DNA of 64,000 nt from Chitinophagales bacterium (GCA_947452995.1 CANGEV010000005.1:1-64000); one strand, 5' to 3'; shown: positions 45,200-57,306, counted from the stretch's first letter. Numbers and translations are program-made. Notes: generated from the letters alone by a model not told the origin.

Positions 45200-48100
45200 A
45201 TGAACAAACATCTAATTAAGCTACAACTACTGCTTGTTATTTTACTTCATTTTATCCCTTCTGTAACGAATGGACAAAATAAAGTCAATAGGAAAATTAA
45301 TTATGGGTTTAGAAACAAAAAAATATGGTTGTTTATAAACGAAAATAAGATTTACAATTTTTATGAGATCAAAAGGCAATTTACATTGCATTGGTTTTGG
45401 AAAGAACGCGAAATGTATCGTGAAAGAAAAAATGGTCAAAAATTTTACTTAGAAAATGAATCAAAGGAATCAGAGTATTTTCATTACAAAAGAAAAGAAT
45501 ACTATTTAAGTTCACGGGTTTATCCTAGTGGTGATATAACCTTACCGAGTAAAACATGGGATTTTTTTGAAAAATATCTTAAGACAAATAAAGTAGCGGA
45601 CAGCATTTATAGATTAAATAGAATAAATAATAATTGGTTTACTAGTAATAATGCTTACAAAAATAGCAGTACATCTAATTTAACAGCTGGCGCAGGATGG
45701 TCATTTGTGGGCCCAATAGGCACTCCCAATGGTGGAGGTAGCGGCCGAATAAATTGCATAAAATTTGTTCCGGGAAATGCCAATACAATTTTTGTAGGTG
45801 CTCCAGTAGGAGGATTATGGAAAAGTACTAATGGAGGTCAAACATGGAACACAAATACAGATTTATTATCAGTTATCGGCGTCTCAGATATTGTAATTGA
45901 TTCAATAAATCCTCAAATAATGTATCTCGCTACAGGAGATGGAGATCATTCCGATTGCTATTCTATTGGCGTATTAAAAACAATTGACGGAGGGTTAAAT
46001 TGGAATCCAACTGGACTTTCGTGGACGGTAAATCAAGGAAGAGTCATTAATAAACTATTAATAAATCCGAAAAATAACAATACAATTTGGGCAGCAACAA
46101 GTAATGGTTTATATAGAACTTACAATGCAGGAAGCACATGGACACAAGTACTAACGGGCCGCTTTTATGATATTGAATACAAAGCGATGGATACAATAGG
46201 CGTCTATGCATGTACAGGTTCACTATTTTATAGATCAATTAATGGTGGTAAAAATTTCACCAATATAACGACCGGTGTACCAACAAGTATTTCTAGACTT
46301 TCAATAGCAGTTACAAATGCTGACTCCTCTTATGTCTATTTGCTTGCTTGTCAAAATTCTGCAAGTAGCTATGGATTCAAAGGAGTATATCTTTCAACAA
46401 ATTCAGGTTTAAGCTTTAGTACGAAATCAACAACCCCAAACTTGCTTGGATGGGCTAGTGCTGGAAATGATGTAGGCGGTCAAGGCTGGTATACACTTTC
46501 AATTGCAGCATCGCCTATTAATAAAAATGAAATTATTGTAGGGGGCGTAAACATTTGGAGATCTACAAATGCTGGTGTCAATTGGACTTTAAATGCACAT
46601 TGGACAGGAAGTGGTGCCCCATATGTACATGCTGACATTCACGCATTAGAATACCTTCCAAATAACTCAACCTATTTTGCAGGGACGGATGGCGGGATTT
46701 TTAAAACATCAAACAATGGAAACGCATGGAGCGATCTTTCCAACAACTTATGCATTGCTCAAATATATCGTGTAGGACAATCCTTTACAAATTCCGGGTT
46801 ATTCATTACGGGCCATCAAGACAATGGTACAAATTTGCATCTCAATATTAACGCCTATAATTATGTTTTAGGTGGAGATGGGATGGATTGCTTCATAGAT
46901 AAATTAAACCCATCAATAATGTATGGTGAACAATATAATGGGAATTACAATAGATCAACGAACGGAGGAAGTACTTGGACAAATATTGTTGCAGGTATTT
47001 CTGGTACAGCTGCATGGGTTTCACCATGGTATCAAGACCCCAATAACTCAAATACAATATTTGGGGGTTATAATAATCTATTTAAATCAACCAATAAAGG
47101 CACATCTTGGATACAGCTAGGAACACAACCTAGTGCAACACCTAATATTGTAGACTTTAAAATCGCGCCAAGCAACTCACAAATTATTTATGTTATCAAA
47201 GACACTAGTATATCGAAAACAATCGATGGAGGTATTACTTGGACTAGAATCAATCGCCCCTTTATGAGCGCCGTATTAAAATCAATAGATATAAAATCAA
47301 ATGATCCTAATTCAATTGTCATAAGTTATTCTGGATATTCAAGCGGCAACAAAATATTCAAATCAACTAATGGCGGAACAAGTTTCACCAATATATCTAC
47401 AGGATTACCTAATCTTCCAATAAATGTAGTTAGATGGGAACCTAACACTCTTAATGATGCAATCTATGCTGGTGCAGACGTGGGCGTCTATTACCTAGAT
47501 AACTCCTATAGTTCTTGGCAGTCATTCTTTACTAATTTACCAAATTGCGTAATTGATGATTTAGATTTTGATTTGAACTCATCTAAAATAATAGCAGCAA
47601 CATTTGGAAGAGGAATTTGGACTTCCCCACTCTATAATCCAACCCAACAAAGCCCTTTTGCTTTCTTCAATGTAAGTAAAACCTCACTTTGTCCAGGAGA
47701 AAATATATCGGTTACAAATCAATCATTATTTAACCCTACCACATATAACTGGAGCTTCCCAGGAGGAGTTCCCAGCTCTTCAACTTCCCAAAATCCAGGC
47801 AACGTCTCCTACAATACACCAGGGTCGTATATAATCACACTAACCGCAAGTAACTCGACAAGTAGTACAACCTATTCACAACAAATTCAAGTTCGAAGTC
47901 CATTAAATTTAAACTATAGTGAAAGCTTCGAAAATAATTTTCTTCCCAATAATTGGAGTGCGCAGAATACTACGAGTAATTGGATGCAAGCAAATAATGG
48001 TAAGAACTCTAGCAAATCAGCTTCCTTTGATAATTATAACGTAAATGGAAGTGGACAAATTGAGGGAATTATTACCCCTTTATTTGCTCTACAAAACTAT

Positions 48101-51100
48101 GCAAATGCAAAATTAAAATTTGATGTTGCCTATGCACCCTATGGAAGTGGCTACTATGATTCACTTTCTGTTGCTGTGAGCAATGATTGCGGGTTAAATT
48201 GGAATATTATTTACACTAAAGGCGGAGCTGGCTTAGCTACTAACGGAGGCACAAATATAACAGCTGCTAAATTTGTACCTACAAATACTCAATGGCGGAC
48301 TGATAGTTTAAATTTATCCTCTTACATCGGCCAAAACATTTTAATTTCATTTAGAAATCACGGGCATTTTGGTCAAGCTTTATACATCGACAATATTAAT
48401 ATATCGGGTACGCCTAACATTCCACTAAGCAATTTTAGTTTGTCTTCTGACACAATCTGCGTTGGGGCAAATTTACAAATAACAAACACTTCAAGTGGTA
48501 TTATTACCTCCTATTCATGGTCTGCACCATTCGCTAATCAATCAACGCCAACGAATTTAAATCCTATTATTAGTTATTCAAGTCCTGGCACTTATACCAT
48601 TACACTTTCAAATTACAATAGCGGAGGAACAAGTACTAGATCACAAACTATTCTAGTATTACCTAATTTAATCCCTAGTATTTCAATTAGTAGTAATTCT
48701 TCGAATTTTTGCCAAGGCAGCTTAGTACAAATAAATGCCAACACCTATAATGCAGGAGCAATACCAACTTATATATTCTTTAAAAACAATACTATAATTT
48801 CTAACAGCAATAACAACACATTATCAATTAATAATATTAACAATCATGATAGTATTCGTTGTTTACTAATAAGTAATAATAAATGTCAAGTTAAAGACAG
48901 TACTTGGAGTAATACATTATTTTTCAATGTAACAAATCCTGTTACTCCAATTATTAGTATTTCAAGCAGTAATAAATGGCATTGCCCAAATCAACCTATT
49001 GTATATCATTCAAATTATATAAATGCGGGTACATCCGCATTGTTTAATTTTTACAAAAACGGAAATTTGATTCAAAGTTCAAATATTGATTCATTAACAA
49101 TTGCAAACTTTGTGAATAATGATATAATATATTGCGTACTAACAAGTAGTATAACTTGTTTAAATAGTAATAATATTGTTTCAAACTACGACACCATATA
49201 CCTTTTAACAAATAATAGCACAATAAATATACAAGCCTCACACAACTATTTATGTCAAACAAATACATTAAACATTAATGCAACAACTAGTAATATTCCT
49301 ACTAACACTCAATTACAACTTTTTATAAACGGGAATTTTCAAACCAGTTTTCCCTCCAATTTAATAACCTTAAATAATTACAATTTGGGAGATACAATAA
49401 GATTAAGATGCTTATTAAATAATAACTGTTTCTCGAATTTATTAATATCAAGCAATGATATTATAATTGATACAAGTCTTTTCTCAATAAAAAATAGCTT
49501 AAAGAAACCATTTGCTAGCTTTACCAATTTAACGTCGAATTCAACAACACTGAATTTAAGTCATAATGATCCATGCGCTACAAGTTATTTAGGGATGATA
49601 TCAACAGCCATAATTAATTTTATTCCGAGTAATTCAACCAATAATTTTTATGGTTCTAGTATTTTTGGGCAAGGTCAGAATATATCCAATAACACATTTT
49701 GTTTTACATCTAGTAACATTTCTAATTACTCCATTACTAACTTATTACCTAGCACAACATATTATGTGCGTCTCTACTCTTACAACAACGGAATTTGGTC
49801 TATTCAACCTTTTGATACAAGTTTTACCACACCAAATGTGGTTATAAGTAATGTAATTGGAGACAATCCATGTACAGCAAGAAACTTTTCAAGCAATAAC
49901 CCTCAATGGGGAGGTGGAAATAATATCTTAAGTGCGTATGATGGTGGATCTACAATTTTCTTAGGTCAAACCAATAATAGTAGTAACTATCCTCCCACAG
50001 GTGTAAATTGTGTATATTTTTCAGGAAACACAAGTAGTGCAAGCAATTTAGGTATTAACGAACCTATTCCCTTATGTGGCATAATGGGTTCAAATTCAAA
50101 AACTTTATGGTTTAAATTCAAAGCTCCAACCATAGGTGGAATCGACATAAGGCTTAGAACTTTATTCAATGGTATACCGACAAACTTCAACACTACAATT
50201 GCTGCTTATTATTTTCCAAACGATCCTTGTAATAGTAATAATTCCTATATTAATCTAGCTTGCTCTACAAATGGAGTTTTAAATTTTCCATCCTCAGTTG
50301 GTATACTAGCACCCTATGCTGGCCAGTTTATTTATGTTCAACTTAGCGGAAATGGAATTACATCACCATTTGGTAATTATGCATTAAGTATTCAAGCTAT
50401 ACCACAAAATATTGCCTTAAGCAACCCAACAACTTCAAGTTTAAGTGTCACAATTCCCACATTACCTGGAGCAACGAATATTTCATTACAATGGCGAATG
50501 CAAGGAACAAATGGCTATAATACGATAAATTTAAATCCTTCCGTAACTGCTTACAATATTACAGGATTACTATCAGGAGTTAATTATCAAGTATGGGCTA
50601 AATATTCGAACTCGACACAGGCCTTTTATAGTAATTATAGTACGCTTTCCACGACAATAGGTTGCTCAGCAACACCTTCAGCACCTACAATAAAAAATGT
50701 ATTAAATCATTGCTCGAGAGATACCATTGAATGGAACCCACATCCACTTGCAAATAATACCTATCCTTATCGCTTATATTGGCTGAATATTAATACTCAA
50801 CCGAATGGCTATAATGTTATTGCTGTACCTAGTTCAGCTTTCAATACTCTAAATAACAAAATTGATGTTCTTTTAAACAACCTAGTCCCTAACAATACAT
50901 ACAATTTTTTTTATAGAGTAATCTGTCAAGGAGGAGCCCAAGTTGTTTCTAATGTTAGCACCTTCAGCCAATGCAATGGCCCTGCCAAAACAAACGAGAC
51001 TTGTAATAATGATTATCAAATAAATGATATTTATTATACCAAACCAACATTCCAAGAAATAGCATTATTAACAGATAATACTCCAAGTGATGGCAAACCT

Positions 51101-51445
51101 CATTATATTGATATTAGTAATTACAAACTTGTTTCAACATCTCAAGATTCGACATACATAAATACTACATATAATTTAAATCTTAATGACGACTTTATTC
51201 TCAACCCAAACCCAGCATCAACAAAAATAAAAGTTCAATTAATGAACCCTGAAATAAAAAACTATGAAGTAGGTGTATATAGCATTCAAGGCACGTTATT
51301 AACATCATTCAAAATATTGAAAAATTACACTAATAACACATTTGAAATAGATATAAACGACTTAACTCCTGGAGTATATTTTATAAATATTGTAACAGAT
51401 ATTTCAAATACAACAAAACAATTAATAATAGTTCCTAGGAACTAA
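45200..51445 (+). CDS. Giant secreted BNR/PKD-domain protein with T9SS type A sorting domain
   Basis: The 2081-residue protein is a predicted cell-surface or secreted T9SS cargo. ATG 45200 was chosen over an in-frame GTG at 45185 because it starts the signal peptide (MNKHLIKLQLLLVILLHF, ends about residue 25). Residues about 160-800 form a sortilin-like BNR propeller with many STNGGxxW-type repeats, such as GLWKSTNGGQTWN. A PKD domain follows at about 815-900. A MAM-like or choice-of-anchor domain lies at about 910-1072, and a second PKD domain at about 1077-1155. Cysteine-poor Ig-like and FN3-like segments lead to the C-terminal sorting domain (about 1998-2081, DFILNPNPASTKIKVQL). It is unusually Asn/Ser/Thr-rich. 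It may be an adhesin or a glycan-binding protein, but no enzyme site is seen. Confidence 0.86.
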   Translation: MNKHLIKLQLLLVILLHFIPSVTNGQNKVNRKINYGFRNKKIWLFINENKIYNFYEIKRQFTLHWFWKEREMYRERKNGQKFYLENESKESEYFHYKRKEYYLSSRVYPSGDITLPSKTWDFFEKYLKTNKVADSIYRLNRINNNWFTSNNAYKNSSTSNLTAGAGWSFVGPIGTPNGGGSGRINCIKFVPGNANTIFVGAPVGGLWKSTNGGQTWNTNTDLLSVIGVSDIVIDSINPQIMYLATGDGDHSDCYSIGVLKTIDGGLNWNPTGLSWTVNQGRVINKLLINPKNNNTIWAATSNGLYRTYNAGSTWTQVLTGRFYDIEYKAMDTIGVYACTGSLFYRSINGGKNFTNITTGVPTSISRLSIAVTNADSSYVYLLACQNSASSYGFKGVYLSTNSGLSFSTKSTTPNLLGWASAGNDVGGQGWYTLSIAASPINKNEIIVGGVNIWRSTNAGVNWTLNAHWTGSGAPYVHADIHALEYLPNNSTYFAGTDGGIFKTSNNGNAWSDLSNNLCIAQIYRVGQSFTNSGLFITGHQDNGTNLHLNINAYNYVLGGDGMDCFIDKLNPSIMYGEQYNGNYNRSTNGGSTWTNIVAGISGTAAWVSPWYQDPNNSNTIFGGYNNLFKSTNKGTSWIQLGTQPSATPNIVDFKIAPSNSQIIYVIKDTSISKTIDGGITWTRINRPFMSAVLKSIDIKSNDPNSIVISYSGYSSGNKIFKSTNGGTSFTNISTGLPNLPINVVRWEPNTLNDAIYAGADVGVYYLDNSYSSWQSFFTNLPNCVIDDLDFDLNSSKIIAATFGRGIWTSPLYNPTQQSPFAFFNVSKTSLCPGENISVTNQSLFNPTTYNWSFPGGVPSSSTSQNPGNVSYNTPGSYIITLTASNSTSSTTYSQQIQVRSPLNLNYSESFENNFLPNNWSAQNTTSNWMQANNGKNSSKSASFDNYNVNGSGQIEGIITPLFALQNYANAKLKFDVAYAPYGSGYYDSLSVAVSNDCGLNWNIIYTKGGAGLATNGGTNITAAKFVPTNTQWRTDSLNLSSYIGQNILISFRNHGHFGQALYIDNINISGTPNIPLSNFSLSSDTICVGANLQITNTSSGIITSYSWSAPFANQSTPTNLNPIISYSSPGTYTITLSNYNSGGTSTRSQTILVLPNLIPSISISSNSSNFCQGSLVQINANTYNAGAIPTYIFFKNNTIISNSNNNTLSINNINNHDSIRCLLISNNKCQVKDSTWSNTLFFNVTNPVTPIISISSSNKWHCPNQPIVYHSNYINAGTSALFNFYKNGNLIQSSNIDSLTIANFVNNDIIYCVLTSSITCLNSNNIVSNYDTIYLLTNNSTINIQASHNYLCQTNTLNINATTSNIPTNTQLQLFINGNFQTSFPSNLITLNNYNLGDTIRLRCLLNNNCFSNLLISSNDIIIDTSLFSIKNSLKKPFASFTNLTSNSTTLNLSHNDPCATSYLGMISTAIINFIPSNSTNNFYGSSIFGQGQNISNNTFCFTSSNISNYSITNLLPSTTYYVRLYSYNNGIWSIQPFDTSFTTPNVVISNVIGDNPCTARNFSSNNPQWGGGNNILSAYDGGSTIFLGQTNNSSNYPPTGVNCVYFSGNTSSASNLGINEPIPLCGIMGSNSKTLWFKFKAPTIGGIDIRLRTLFNGIPTNFNTTIAAYYFPNDPCNSNNSYINLACSTNGVLNFPSSVGILAPYAGQFIYVQLSGNGITSPFGNYALSIQAIPQNIALSNPTTSSLSVTIPTLPGATNISLQWRMQGTNGYNTINLNPSVTAYNITGLLSGVNYQVWAKYSNSTQAFYSNYSTLSTTIGCSATPSAPTIKNVLNHCSRDTIEWNPHPLANNTYPYRLYWLNINTQPNGYNVIAVPSSAFNTLNNKIDVLLNNLVPNNTYNFFYRVICQGGAQVVSNVSTFSQCNGPAKTNETCNNDYQINDIYYTKPTFQEIALLTDNTPSDGKPHYIDISNYKLVSTSQDSTYINTTYNLNLNDDFILNPNPASTKIKVQLMNPEIKNYEVGVYSIQGTLLTSFKILKNYTNNTFEIDINDLTPGVYFINIVTDISNTTKQLIIVPRN

Positions 51446-54306
51446 TTTAAATATGATTTTAAGTATTTGCCTGTATGAGAATCCTTACTATTAATTAATT
51501 TTTCAGGAACACCAGAAAAAAGTAATTTACCACCGCCCGAACCACCTTCAGGACCAATATCCAACAGATAATCCATCGTCTTAATAACATCCAAATTATG
51601 CTCAATTATTAAAACGGTATTGCCCTTATCCACTAAACTTTGCAATACCTCCATTAATATCCGAATATCCTCAAAATGCAATCCTGTTGTAGGCTCATCC
51701 AAAATATAAAACGTACTACCAGTATCATTTTTACTTAATTCTGCAGCTAGTTTTACCCGTTGCGCCTCTCCACCACTTAATGTAGTGGATGATTGACCTA
51801 ATTTTATGTAGCCCAATCCTACTTGTTGTAAAGTTTTAATCTTCTTAAAAATAATAGGATATGCTTCGAAAAAATGTGTAGCTTCTTCGATAGTCATTTC
51901 AAGTACATCTCCAATCGACTTACCCTTATAACGAATTTCGAGTGTTTCTTTATTGAAACGTTTGCCCAAACACTTTTCACAAAGCACTTCCACGTCTGGC
52001 AAAAAATTCATTTCAATCACCTTATGGCCTCCTCCTTCACAAACCTCACATCTCCCTCCTTTCACATTAAATGAAAAACGTCCTGGCTTATAACCGCGAA
52101 TTTTCGATTCAGGTAACTGAGTAAAAAGCGTTCGTATTTCACTAAAAACATTAATATACGTTGCGGGATTACTTCTCGGATTTCTTCCTATTGGGCTTTG
52201 ATCGATTTCAATAATTTTATCAATATGCTCCAACCCTTTCACCTGTTTGTATGAAAGAGGCTTCATTTTAGAATGATAGCAATGTTGCATCAAAATCGGA
52301 TACAACGTTTGATTGATCAAAGTAGATTTGCCAGAGCCTGAAACCCCAGTAACGCCAACTAGTGATCCCAACGGTATTTTGACACTAACATTTTTTAAGT
52401 TATTACCGGAGCAGTTATTTAACTCCAAAAATTTTCCATTACCTTTTCTTCTCTCTTTTGGAACCGGAATTTCCTTGCGTTTATTCAGATAAGAAGCTGT
52501 TAATGAATTGGAATTTAAAATATCCGCATATGTCCCTTCCGCAATAATCTTACCCCCATGCTCTCCTGCTGCCGGACCGATATCAATAATATAATCAGCT
52601 GCTTGCATAATTTCCTCATCATGCTCCACCACTAAAACCGAATTTCCAACTTCAACTAATTGCCTTAACGAATGAATTAACTTTTGATTATCGCGTTGAT
52701 GTAAACCTATACTTGGCTCATCTAAAATGTAAGTAATCCCAGTAAGTTGAGCTCCTATTTGCGTTGCTAAACGAATTCGTTGTGACTCACCACCAGAAAG
52801 CGTTCCACTACTTCTTCCTAAACTCAAATAATTTAATCCTACGTCTAATAAAAATTGTAACCGCGTTTGAATTTCCTTTATTATTTCAGCGGCAATTTGC
52901 AATTGCTTTTTGCTTAATTGAGGACTTATACCTTTAAACCAATCCATCAATTCTTGCAAATCCATTTCCACTAATTCACTAATGTTTCGTTCTGCAATTT
53001 TGAAATGTAAACTTTCTTTCTTGAGACGTCTACCTCGACAACTCGGACATTCACGCATCTCCATAAATTCTTTTGCCCATTCACGTACCTGATCTGAAGC
53101 GGTGTCTTCAAAATATCTTTTAAGCATTGGAATTACCCCTTCAAACGGGCCATCATAATTTTGTGCCCACCCACTATAATTAACTTTTAACGCTTCTTCA
53201 CCAGTACCAAACAAGATTTTAGTCAAAACTTCCTTTGAAAGTTTTGCAGGACTTTCAGAAAGTTTAAATTTATATTTCTTTGCTAATGCATTTAATTGGG
53301 CAAAATGAAAAGAGTCTTTATTAGTACCTAAAGGTACTATCCCTCCATCTTCGATAGGAACGTTAAAATCAGGAATTACCAAACTTTCAGCCACCTCATA
53401 TTGTACACCTAATCCATTACAATCAGGACAAGAACCATAAGGAGAATTAAAACTAAAAGAATTAGGAGAGGGCTCATCATAGGATATGCCGGATTCCGAA
53501 CACATCAAGGTTTTGCTCATTAACTCAGTAAGATCCTTATCCCAATCTAAAATCATTACTTGACCATTCCCTAATTTCAAAGCAAGGCTTAAGGAATCCC
53601 TTAAACGATTAATATCCTCTTCACTAACTTCAAAACGATCAATTACCAATTCGATATCATGAATTTTAAATCGATCCACTTGCATTTTAGGAACGATATT
53701 CTCTACCACCCCATCAACCCGGATTTTTGTATAGCCTTGTTTATGATATTGTTCAAACAATTCACGATAATGACCTTTACGTCCTTTCACTAAAGGTGTA
53801 AGTATGGCGACGCGTTTATTTTCATAGTTAGCAATGATGTGTTCAAGAATTTGTTCCTCCGTAAATCGAATCATCTGTTTGCCAGTAACGTATGAAAAAG
53901 CTTCTCCGGCACGAGCATATAATAGACGAAGAAAATCATAAATTTCAGTAACAGTTCCTACGGTTGATCTAGGATTTTTATTGGTAGTCTTTTGCTCAAT
54001 AGCAATAACCGGACTTAAGCCACTTATTTGATCAACATCAGGACGCTCCAATCCACCTATAAATTGACGTGCATAGGCTGAAAAGCTTTCCATGTAACGT
54101 CTTTGCCCTTCTGCAAAAATGGTATCAAAAGCTAATGACGATTTACCACTACCGCTTACACCGGTGATAACAACCAGCTTATTGCGAGGGATTTTAACTG
54201 AAATATTTTTTAAATTATGTTCTCGCGCACCTTCGACTATTAAGAAAGGAATCTCAACTTCAGATACAGGATTTTCCACCTTTCCACTTGCCAATTTCTT
54301 TGCCAT
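51442..54306 (-). CDS. uvrA: Excinuclease ABC subunit A
   Basis: UvrA is the damage-sensing ATPase of nucleotide excision repair. The 954-residue protein has two ABC ATPase modules: Walker [16 protein letters not shown] near residue 51 and [18 protein letters not shown] near residue 650. Signatures [12 protein letters not shown] and [12 protein letters not shown] are both present. Zinc-module cysteines occur in [16 protein letters not shown] and CEVCEGGG...CEKCLGKRF. It is 23 bases downstream of the E1 gene and probably shares its transcript. Its stop overlaps the stop of the converging giant protein gene by four bases. Confidence 0.96.
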   Translation of the reverse strand: MAKKLASGKVENPVSEVEIPFLIVEGAREHNLKNISVKIPRNKLVVITGVSGSGKSSLAFDTIFAEGQRRYMESFSAYARQFIGGLERPDVDQISGLSPVIAIEQKTTNKNPRSTVGTVTEIYDFLRLLYARAGEAFSYVTGKQMIRFTEEQILEHIIANYENKRVAILTPLVKGRKGHYRELFEQYHKQGYTKIRVDGVVENIVPKMQVDRFKIHDIELVIDRFEVSEEDINRLRDSLSLALKLGNGQVMILDWDKDLTELMSKTLMCSESGISYDEPSPNSFSFNSPYGSCPDCNGLGVQYEVAESLVIPDFNVPIEDGGIVPLGTNKDSFHFAQLNALAKKYKFKLSESPAKLSKEVLTKILFGTGEEALKVNYSGWAQNYDGPFEGVIPMLKRYFEDTASDQVREWAKEFMEMRECPSCRGRRLKKESLHFKIAERNISELVEMDLQELMDWFKGISPQLSKKQLQIAAEIIKEIQTRLQFLLDVGLNYLSLGRSSGTLSGGESQRIRLATQIGAQLTGITYILDEPSIGLHQRDNQKLIHSLRQLVEVGNSVLVVEHDEEIMQAADYIIDIGPAAGEHGGKIIAEGTYADILNSNSLTASYLNKRKEIPVPKERRKGNGKFLELNNCSGNNLKNVSVKIPLGSLVGVTGVSGSGKSTLINQTLYPILMQHCYHSKMKPLSYKQVKGLEHIDKIIEIDQSPIGRNPRSNPATYINVFSEIRTLFTQLPESKIRGYKPGRFSFNVKGGRCEVCEGGGHKVIEMNFLPDVEVLCEKCLGKRFNKETLEIRYKGKSIGDVLEMTIEEATHFFEAYPIIFKKIKTLQQVGLGYIKLGQSSTTLSGGEAQRVKLAAELSKNDTGSTFYILDEPTTGLHFEDIRILMEVLQSLVDKGNTVLIIEHNLDVIKTMDYLLDIGPEGGSGGGKLLFSGVPEKLINSKDSHTGKYLKSYLN

Positions 54307-54329
54307 TCTAGGTTTAGCTTTACACGTAA

Positions 54330-56705
54330 TTAAAAGGACATCATTTCTTGTACCTTTTCAATTAAATCATCCACTGAAGGTTTGCAAAAATAATCTCCAT
54401 CCGTGCCATATGCGCTACGATGTGCTGCAGCAGAGAGACACTGAGCAGGGGCATCAAGATAGAAAAAACCCTCTTGCTTCTCAATCACCTCTTGCATCAT
54501 GTAAGCACTTGCTCCTCCAGGTACATCTTCGTCAAAGAATAGTATACGATTCGTTTTTTGCAGTGACTTCAATATATCATGATTTAAATCGAACGGTAAT
54601 AATGTTTGAACATCAATAACCTCTATAGAAACACCTAGTTGCGCTAATTGTTCAGCTGCTTCTAAAGCTATTCTCACACAAGAGCCGTAGGTAACAACAG
54701 TAAGGTCAGATCCCTCATTTACTACTTCAATTTTCCCAAGCGGAACTGTGAATTCAGAAAGATTGATAGGCAATTTTTCCTTTAAGCGATAGCCATTTAA
54801 ACATTCAACTACAATTCCTGGTTCATCACTCTTCAACAAGGTATTATACATGCCCGCTGCTTGAGTCATATTACGCGGCGTGCAAACATACATACCACGC
54901 AAAGTACCGAGCATCATTTGCATAGGAGAGCCGGTATGCCAAATCCCTTCTAGGCGATGTCCACGTGTACGAATTATTAATGGTGCACGCTGCCCACCCG
55001 CAGTTCTGTATTGTAAGGTTGCCACATCATCACTTAAAGGCTGCAATCCATATAATAAATAATCTAAATACTGAATTTCAGCTATCGGACGGAATCCGCG
55101 TAATGACAGTCCAATTGCCTGTCCCATAATAGTAGCTTCACGAATACCTGTATCAAAAATACGTTCTACACCATGTTTAGCTTGCAAGCCTGCAAATCCT
55201 TGATTGACATCCCCAATGTAGCCTACGTCTTCGCCAAAAGCAACCACCATAGGATTATTAGCAAATAGTTGATCAAAATAACTATTCAGCACTTCAAAAC
55301 CATTTAAAGATTGTGCATCTTCAGAAAATACAGCTTTGGTCTCTGGAACCAATAAAGCATTTTGAGACGTCTCGCTATGCAAATGTGTAGTATATAATTT
55401 AGAGGATGATTTTTTATAATTATCAATAAATTGAGACAATAAAACGAATTCATGGGCAACGCTATTGGCATTCACCATACGCATTACTTTTCTAGCGCTA
55501 CTTAAAATATCCTTTCTAAATGGCTCACGTATGGATTTTAAACTACTAATTTCTTGCTGAATAAAATAACCTAAAATTGAATGTTGTTCAAATACATTGT
55601 AAACATTCAACAATTCAATCATCTCAGTTTTTATGGGTTGCGCATAATTATTCCATGCTGCTTGTTTAGCCTCTAAAACTTCTTTTTTAGAAACTTCTTC
55701 AATCTCATTTAACTGCTCTTCATTAGCAATTGCATTCGACAACAACCATTCCTTCATTTTTATAATCCCATCGAATTCACTTTCCCATTGTAAGCGCTCT
55801 TTCGTTTTATAACGTTCATGCGAACCAGAAGTGCTATGTCCTTGCGGTTGTGTTACTTCCTCAATATGAAAAAGAACAGGGCGGTGTTCCGCACGTGCTC
55901 TTGCAACACCTTCTTGATATGCTTCAATTAAAGCCGGATAATCCCAACCTTTTACTTTGTAAATCAAAATACCATCACCCACTTCATTTATTTCAAAACC
56001 TGATAGTGCTTCGCTAATACTCGCCTTTGTAGTTTGATATTTTTTAGGAACAGAAATTCCATATCCATCATCCCAAACGTTTACTACTAATGGTACACGC
56101 ATTACAGTAGCTGCATTTAACGTTTCCCAAAAATGGCCCTCGGATGTAGAAGCATCCCCAATGGTCACAAAACAAACTTCGTTACCATTGTGACTAAATT
56201 CTGTTTTTGTGCTAAGTGCTTTATTCTCTCTAAATAATTTAGAAGCTAAAGCTAGACCAAGTGCACGAGGCATTTGACCAGCAGTAGGTGAAGCGTCAGC
56301 AGCTGTATTCTTTTGAGCAGTGAAGCTCTTCCAAGAACCATCATCATTTATAAGACGAGTTGCAAAGTGCGCATTCATTTGTCGTCCACCACTATTCGGT
56401 TCGTTTGCGACATTTGTATCAGCGTATAGCTGTGAAAACAATTGTTGCACACTTACCTGACCAGATGCTAACATGAAGGTTTGATCACGATAGTAACCAC
56501 TTCTCCAGTCCCCATTTTGAAATGCTTTAGACATTGCAATTTGAGGAATCTCTTTTCCATCTCCGAAAATCCCAAACTTAGCTTTACCTGTTAATACCTC
56601 ACGACGTCCTAATAAAGACGCTTCACGACTAACGCAAGCGATTTTGTAATCGTTCAAAACTTCCGCTATAAAATTATCCACTGTATGTTCAGTTTTCAAA
56701 TTCAT
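54330..56705 (-). CDS. 2-oxoacid dehydrogenase E1, alpha and beta subunits fused
   Basis: This thiamine diphosphate enzyme decarboxylates a 2-oxoacid and passes the acyl group to a lipoyl E2. The 791-residue chain joins an alpha-type half (about 1-400; TPP motif [19 protein letters not shown] near 178, then [10 protein letters not shown]) and a beta-type half (about 460-791; [20 protein letters not shown] near 488, [15 protein letters not shown] near 543, [14 protein letters not shown] near 740). Such fusions are common in Bacteroidota. Branched-chain 2-oxoacid or pyruvate are both possible substrates. No E2 or E3 gene is adjacent. Confidence 0.9.
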   Translation of the reverse strand: MNLKTEHTVDNFIAEVLNDYKIACVSREASLLGRREVLTGKAKFGIFGDGKEIPQIAMSKAFQNGDWRSGYYRDQTFMLASGQVSVQQLFSQLYADTNVANEPNSGGRQMNAHFATRLINDDGSWKSFTAQKNTAADASPTAGQMPRALGLALASKLFRENKALSTKTEFSHNGNEVCFVTIGDASTSEGHFWETLNAATVMRVPLVVNVWDDGYGISVPKKYQTTKASISEALSGFEINEVGDGILIYKVKGWDYPALIEAYQEGVARARAEHRPVLFHIEEVTQPQGHSTSGSHERYKTKERLQWESEFDGIIKMKEWLLSNAIANEEQLNEIEEVSKKEVLEAKQAAWNNYAQPIKTEMIELLNVYNVFEQHSILGYFIQQEISSLKSIREPFRKDILSSARKVMRMVNANSVAHEFVLLSQFIDNYKKSSSKLYTTHLHSETSQNALLVPETKAVFSEDAQSLNGFEVLNSYFDQLFANNPMVVAFGEDVGYIGDVNQGFAGLQAKHGVERIFDTGIREATIMGQAIGLSLRGFRPIAEIQYLDYLLYGLQPLSDDVATLQYRTAGGQRAPLIIRTRGHRLEGIWHTGSPMQMMLGTLRGMYVCTPRNMTQAAGMYNTLLKSDEPGIVVECLNGYRLKEKLPINLSEFTVPLGKIEVVNEGSDLTVVTYGSCVRIALEAAEQLAQLGVSIEVIDVQTLLPFDLNHDILKSLQKTNRILFFDEDVPGGASAYMMQEVIEKQEGFFYLDAPAQCLSAAAHRSAYGTDGDYFCKPSVDDLIEKVQEMMSF

Positions 56706-56760
56706 AAAATGAGTATTTATTTGCTATCAATGCTTAACACGCGATTAACAAAGCAACATT

Positions 56761-56768
56761 CAAAGGTA
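56761..56768 (-). promoter_or_regulatory. -7 element of the E1-uvrA promoter
   Basis: TACCTTTG on the minus strand fits TAnnTTTG, giving a leader of about 50 bases to ATG 56705. No TTTG is seen at -33; that space holds a near-palindrome. Confidence 0.5.
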
Positions 56769-56775
56769 CAAAATT

Positions 56776-56794
56776 TGATTCTAAATTTGAATCA
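56776..56794. promoter_or_regulatory. Near-perfect 19-bp palindrome upstream of the E1 gene (candidate operator)
   Basis: TGATTCTAAATTTGAATCA is symmetric around its centre except for one pair. It lies just upstream of the -7 element, overlapping the -20 to -38 zone where RNA polymerase would bind. The regulator is unknown. Confidence 0.4.
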
Positions 56795-56844
56795 TAAAAG
56801 ATAGCTATTCCTTAAGTAGTCTTTCTGAAAAACCATCAAAAACT

Positions 56845-57273
56845 ATGAAGAAACAATTTTTAACTTTTCTTATGATCGTTGCAGTCGGAAATTTATCCGC
56901 AGTAGTAATCGCACAAGAGAACGAACCACAAATTGTTCAAGTAAATGCCTCTAAAGGTGTTTTAACAGTGAACGAAGAAACGCATGATTTTGGCACGATT
57001 CCTGAAGGTCCTGATGCTATGTGCGAATTTATTATTACTAACACAGGAACAGAACCATTAATTCTGAATAGTGTAACTGCGGGTTGTGGTTGTACAGCAC
57101 CAAGTTTTTCAAAAGAACCAGTTTTACCAGGAGCAAAAACAACAATTAAGGTGATTTATCATACAAACGGCAGACCCGGACCATTTACTAAAAGTATTAA
57201 CATATCATCTAACGCAAGCAATGGCGAATCCAAAATTATTTACATAAAAGGAACTGTACAAAACAAGCAATAA
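56845..57273 (+). CDS. DUF1573 domain protein (first of a tandem pair)
   Basis: The 142-residue protein has a signal peptide (ending VVIAQ at about residue 23) and one DUF1573 domain, an Ig-like fold common in Bacteroidota envelope proteins. The core motif is AGCGCTAPSFSKEPVLPGAK near residues 75-94, followed by GRPGPFTKSINISSNA. It is about 60% similar by eye to the next gene. The function is unknown. Periplasmic location is inferred from the signal. Confidence 0.85.
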   Translation: MKKQFLTFLMIVAVGNLSAVVIAQENEPQIVQVNASKGVLTVNEETHDFGTIPEGPDAMCEFIITNTGTEPLILNSVTAGCGCTAPSFSKEPVLPGAKTTIKVIYHTNGRPGPFTKSINISSNASNGESKIIYIKGTVQNKQ

Positions 57274-57306
57274 CCTATTTGTTCTTTCCTTTTTCAACAT
57301 TTTTTC

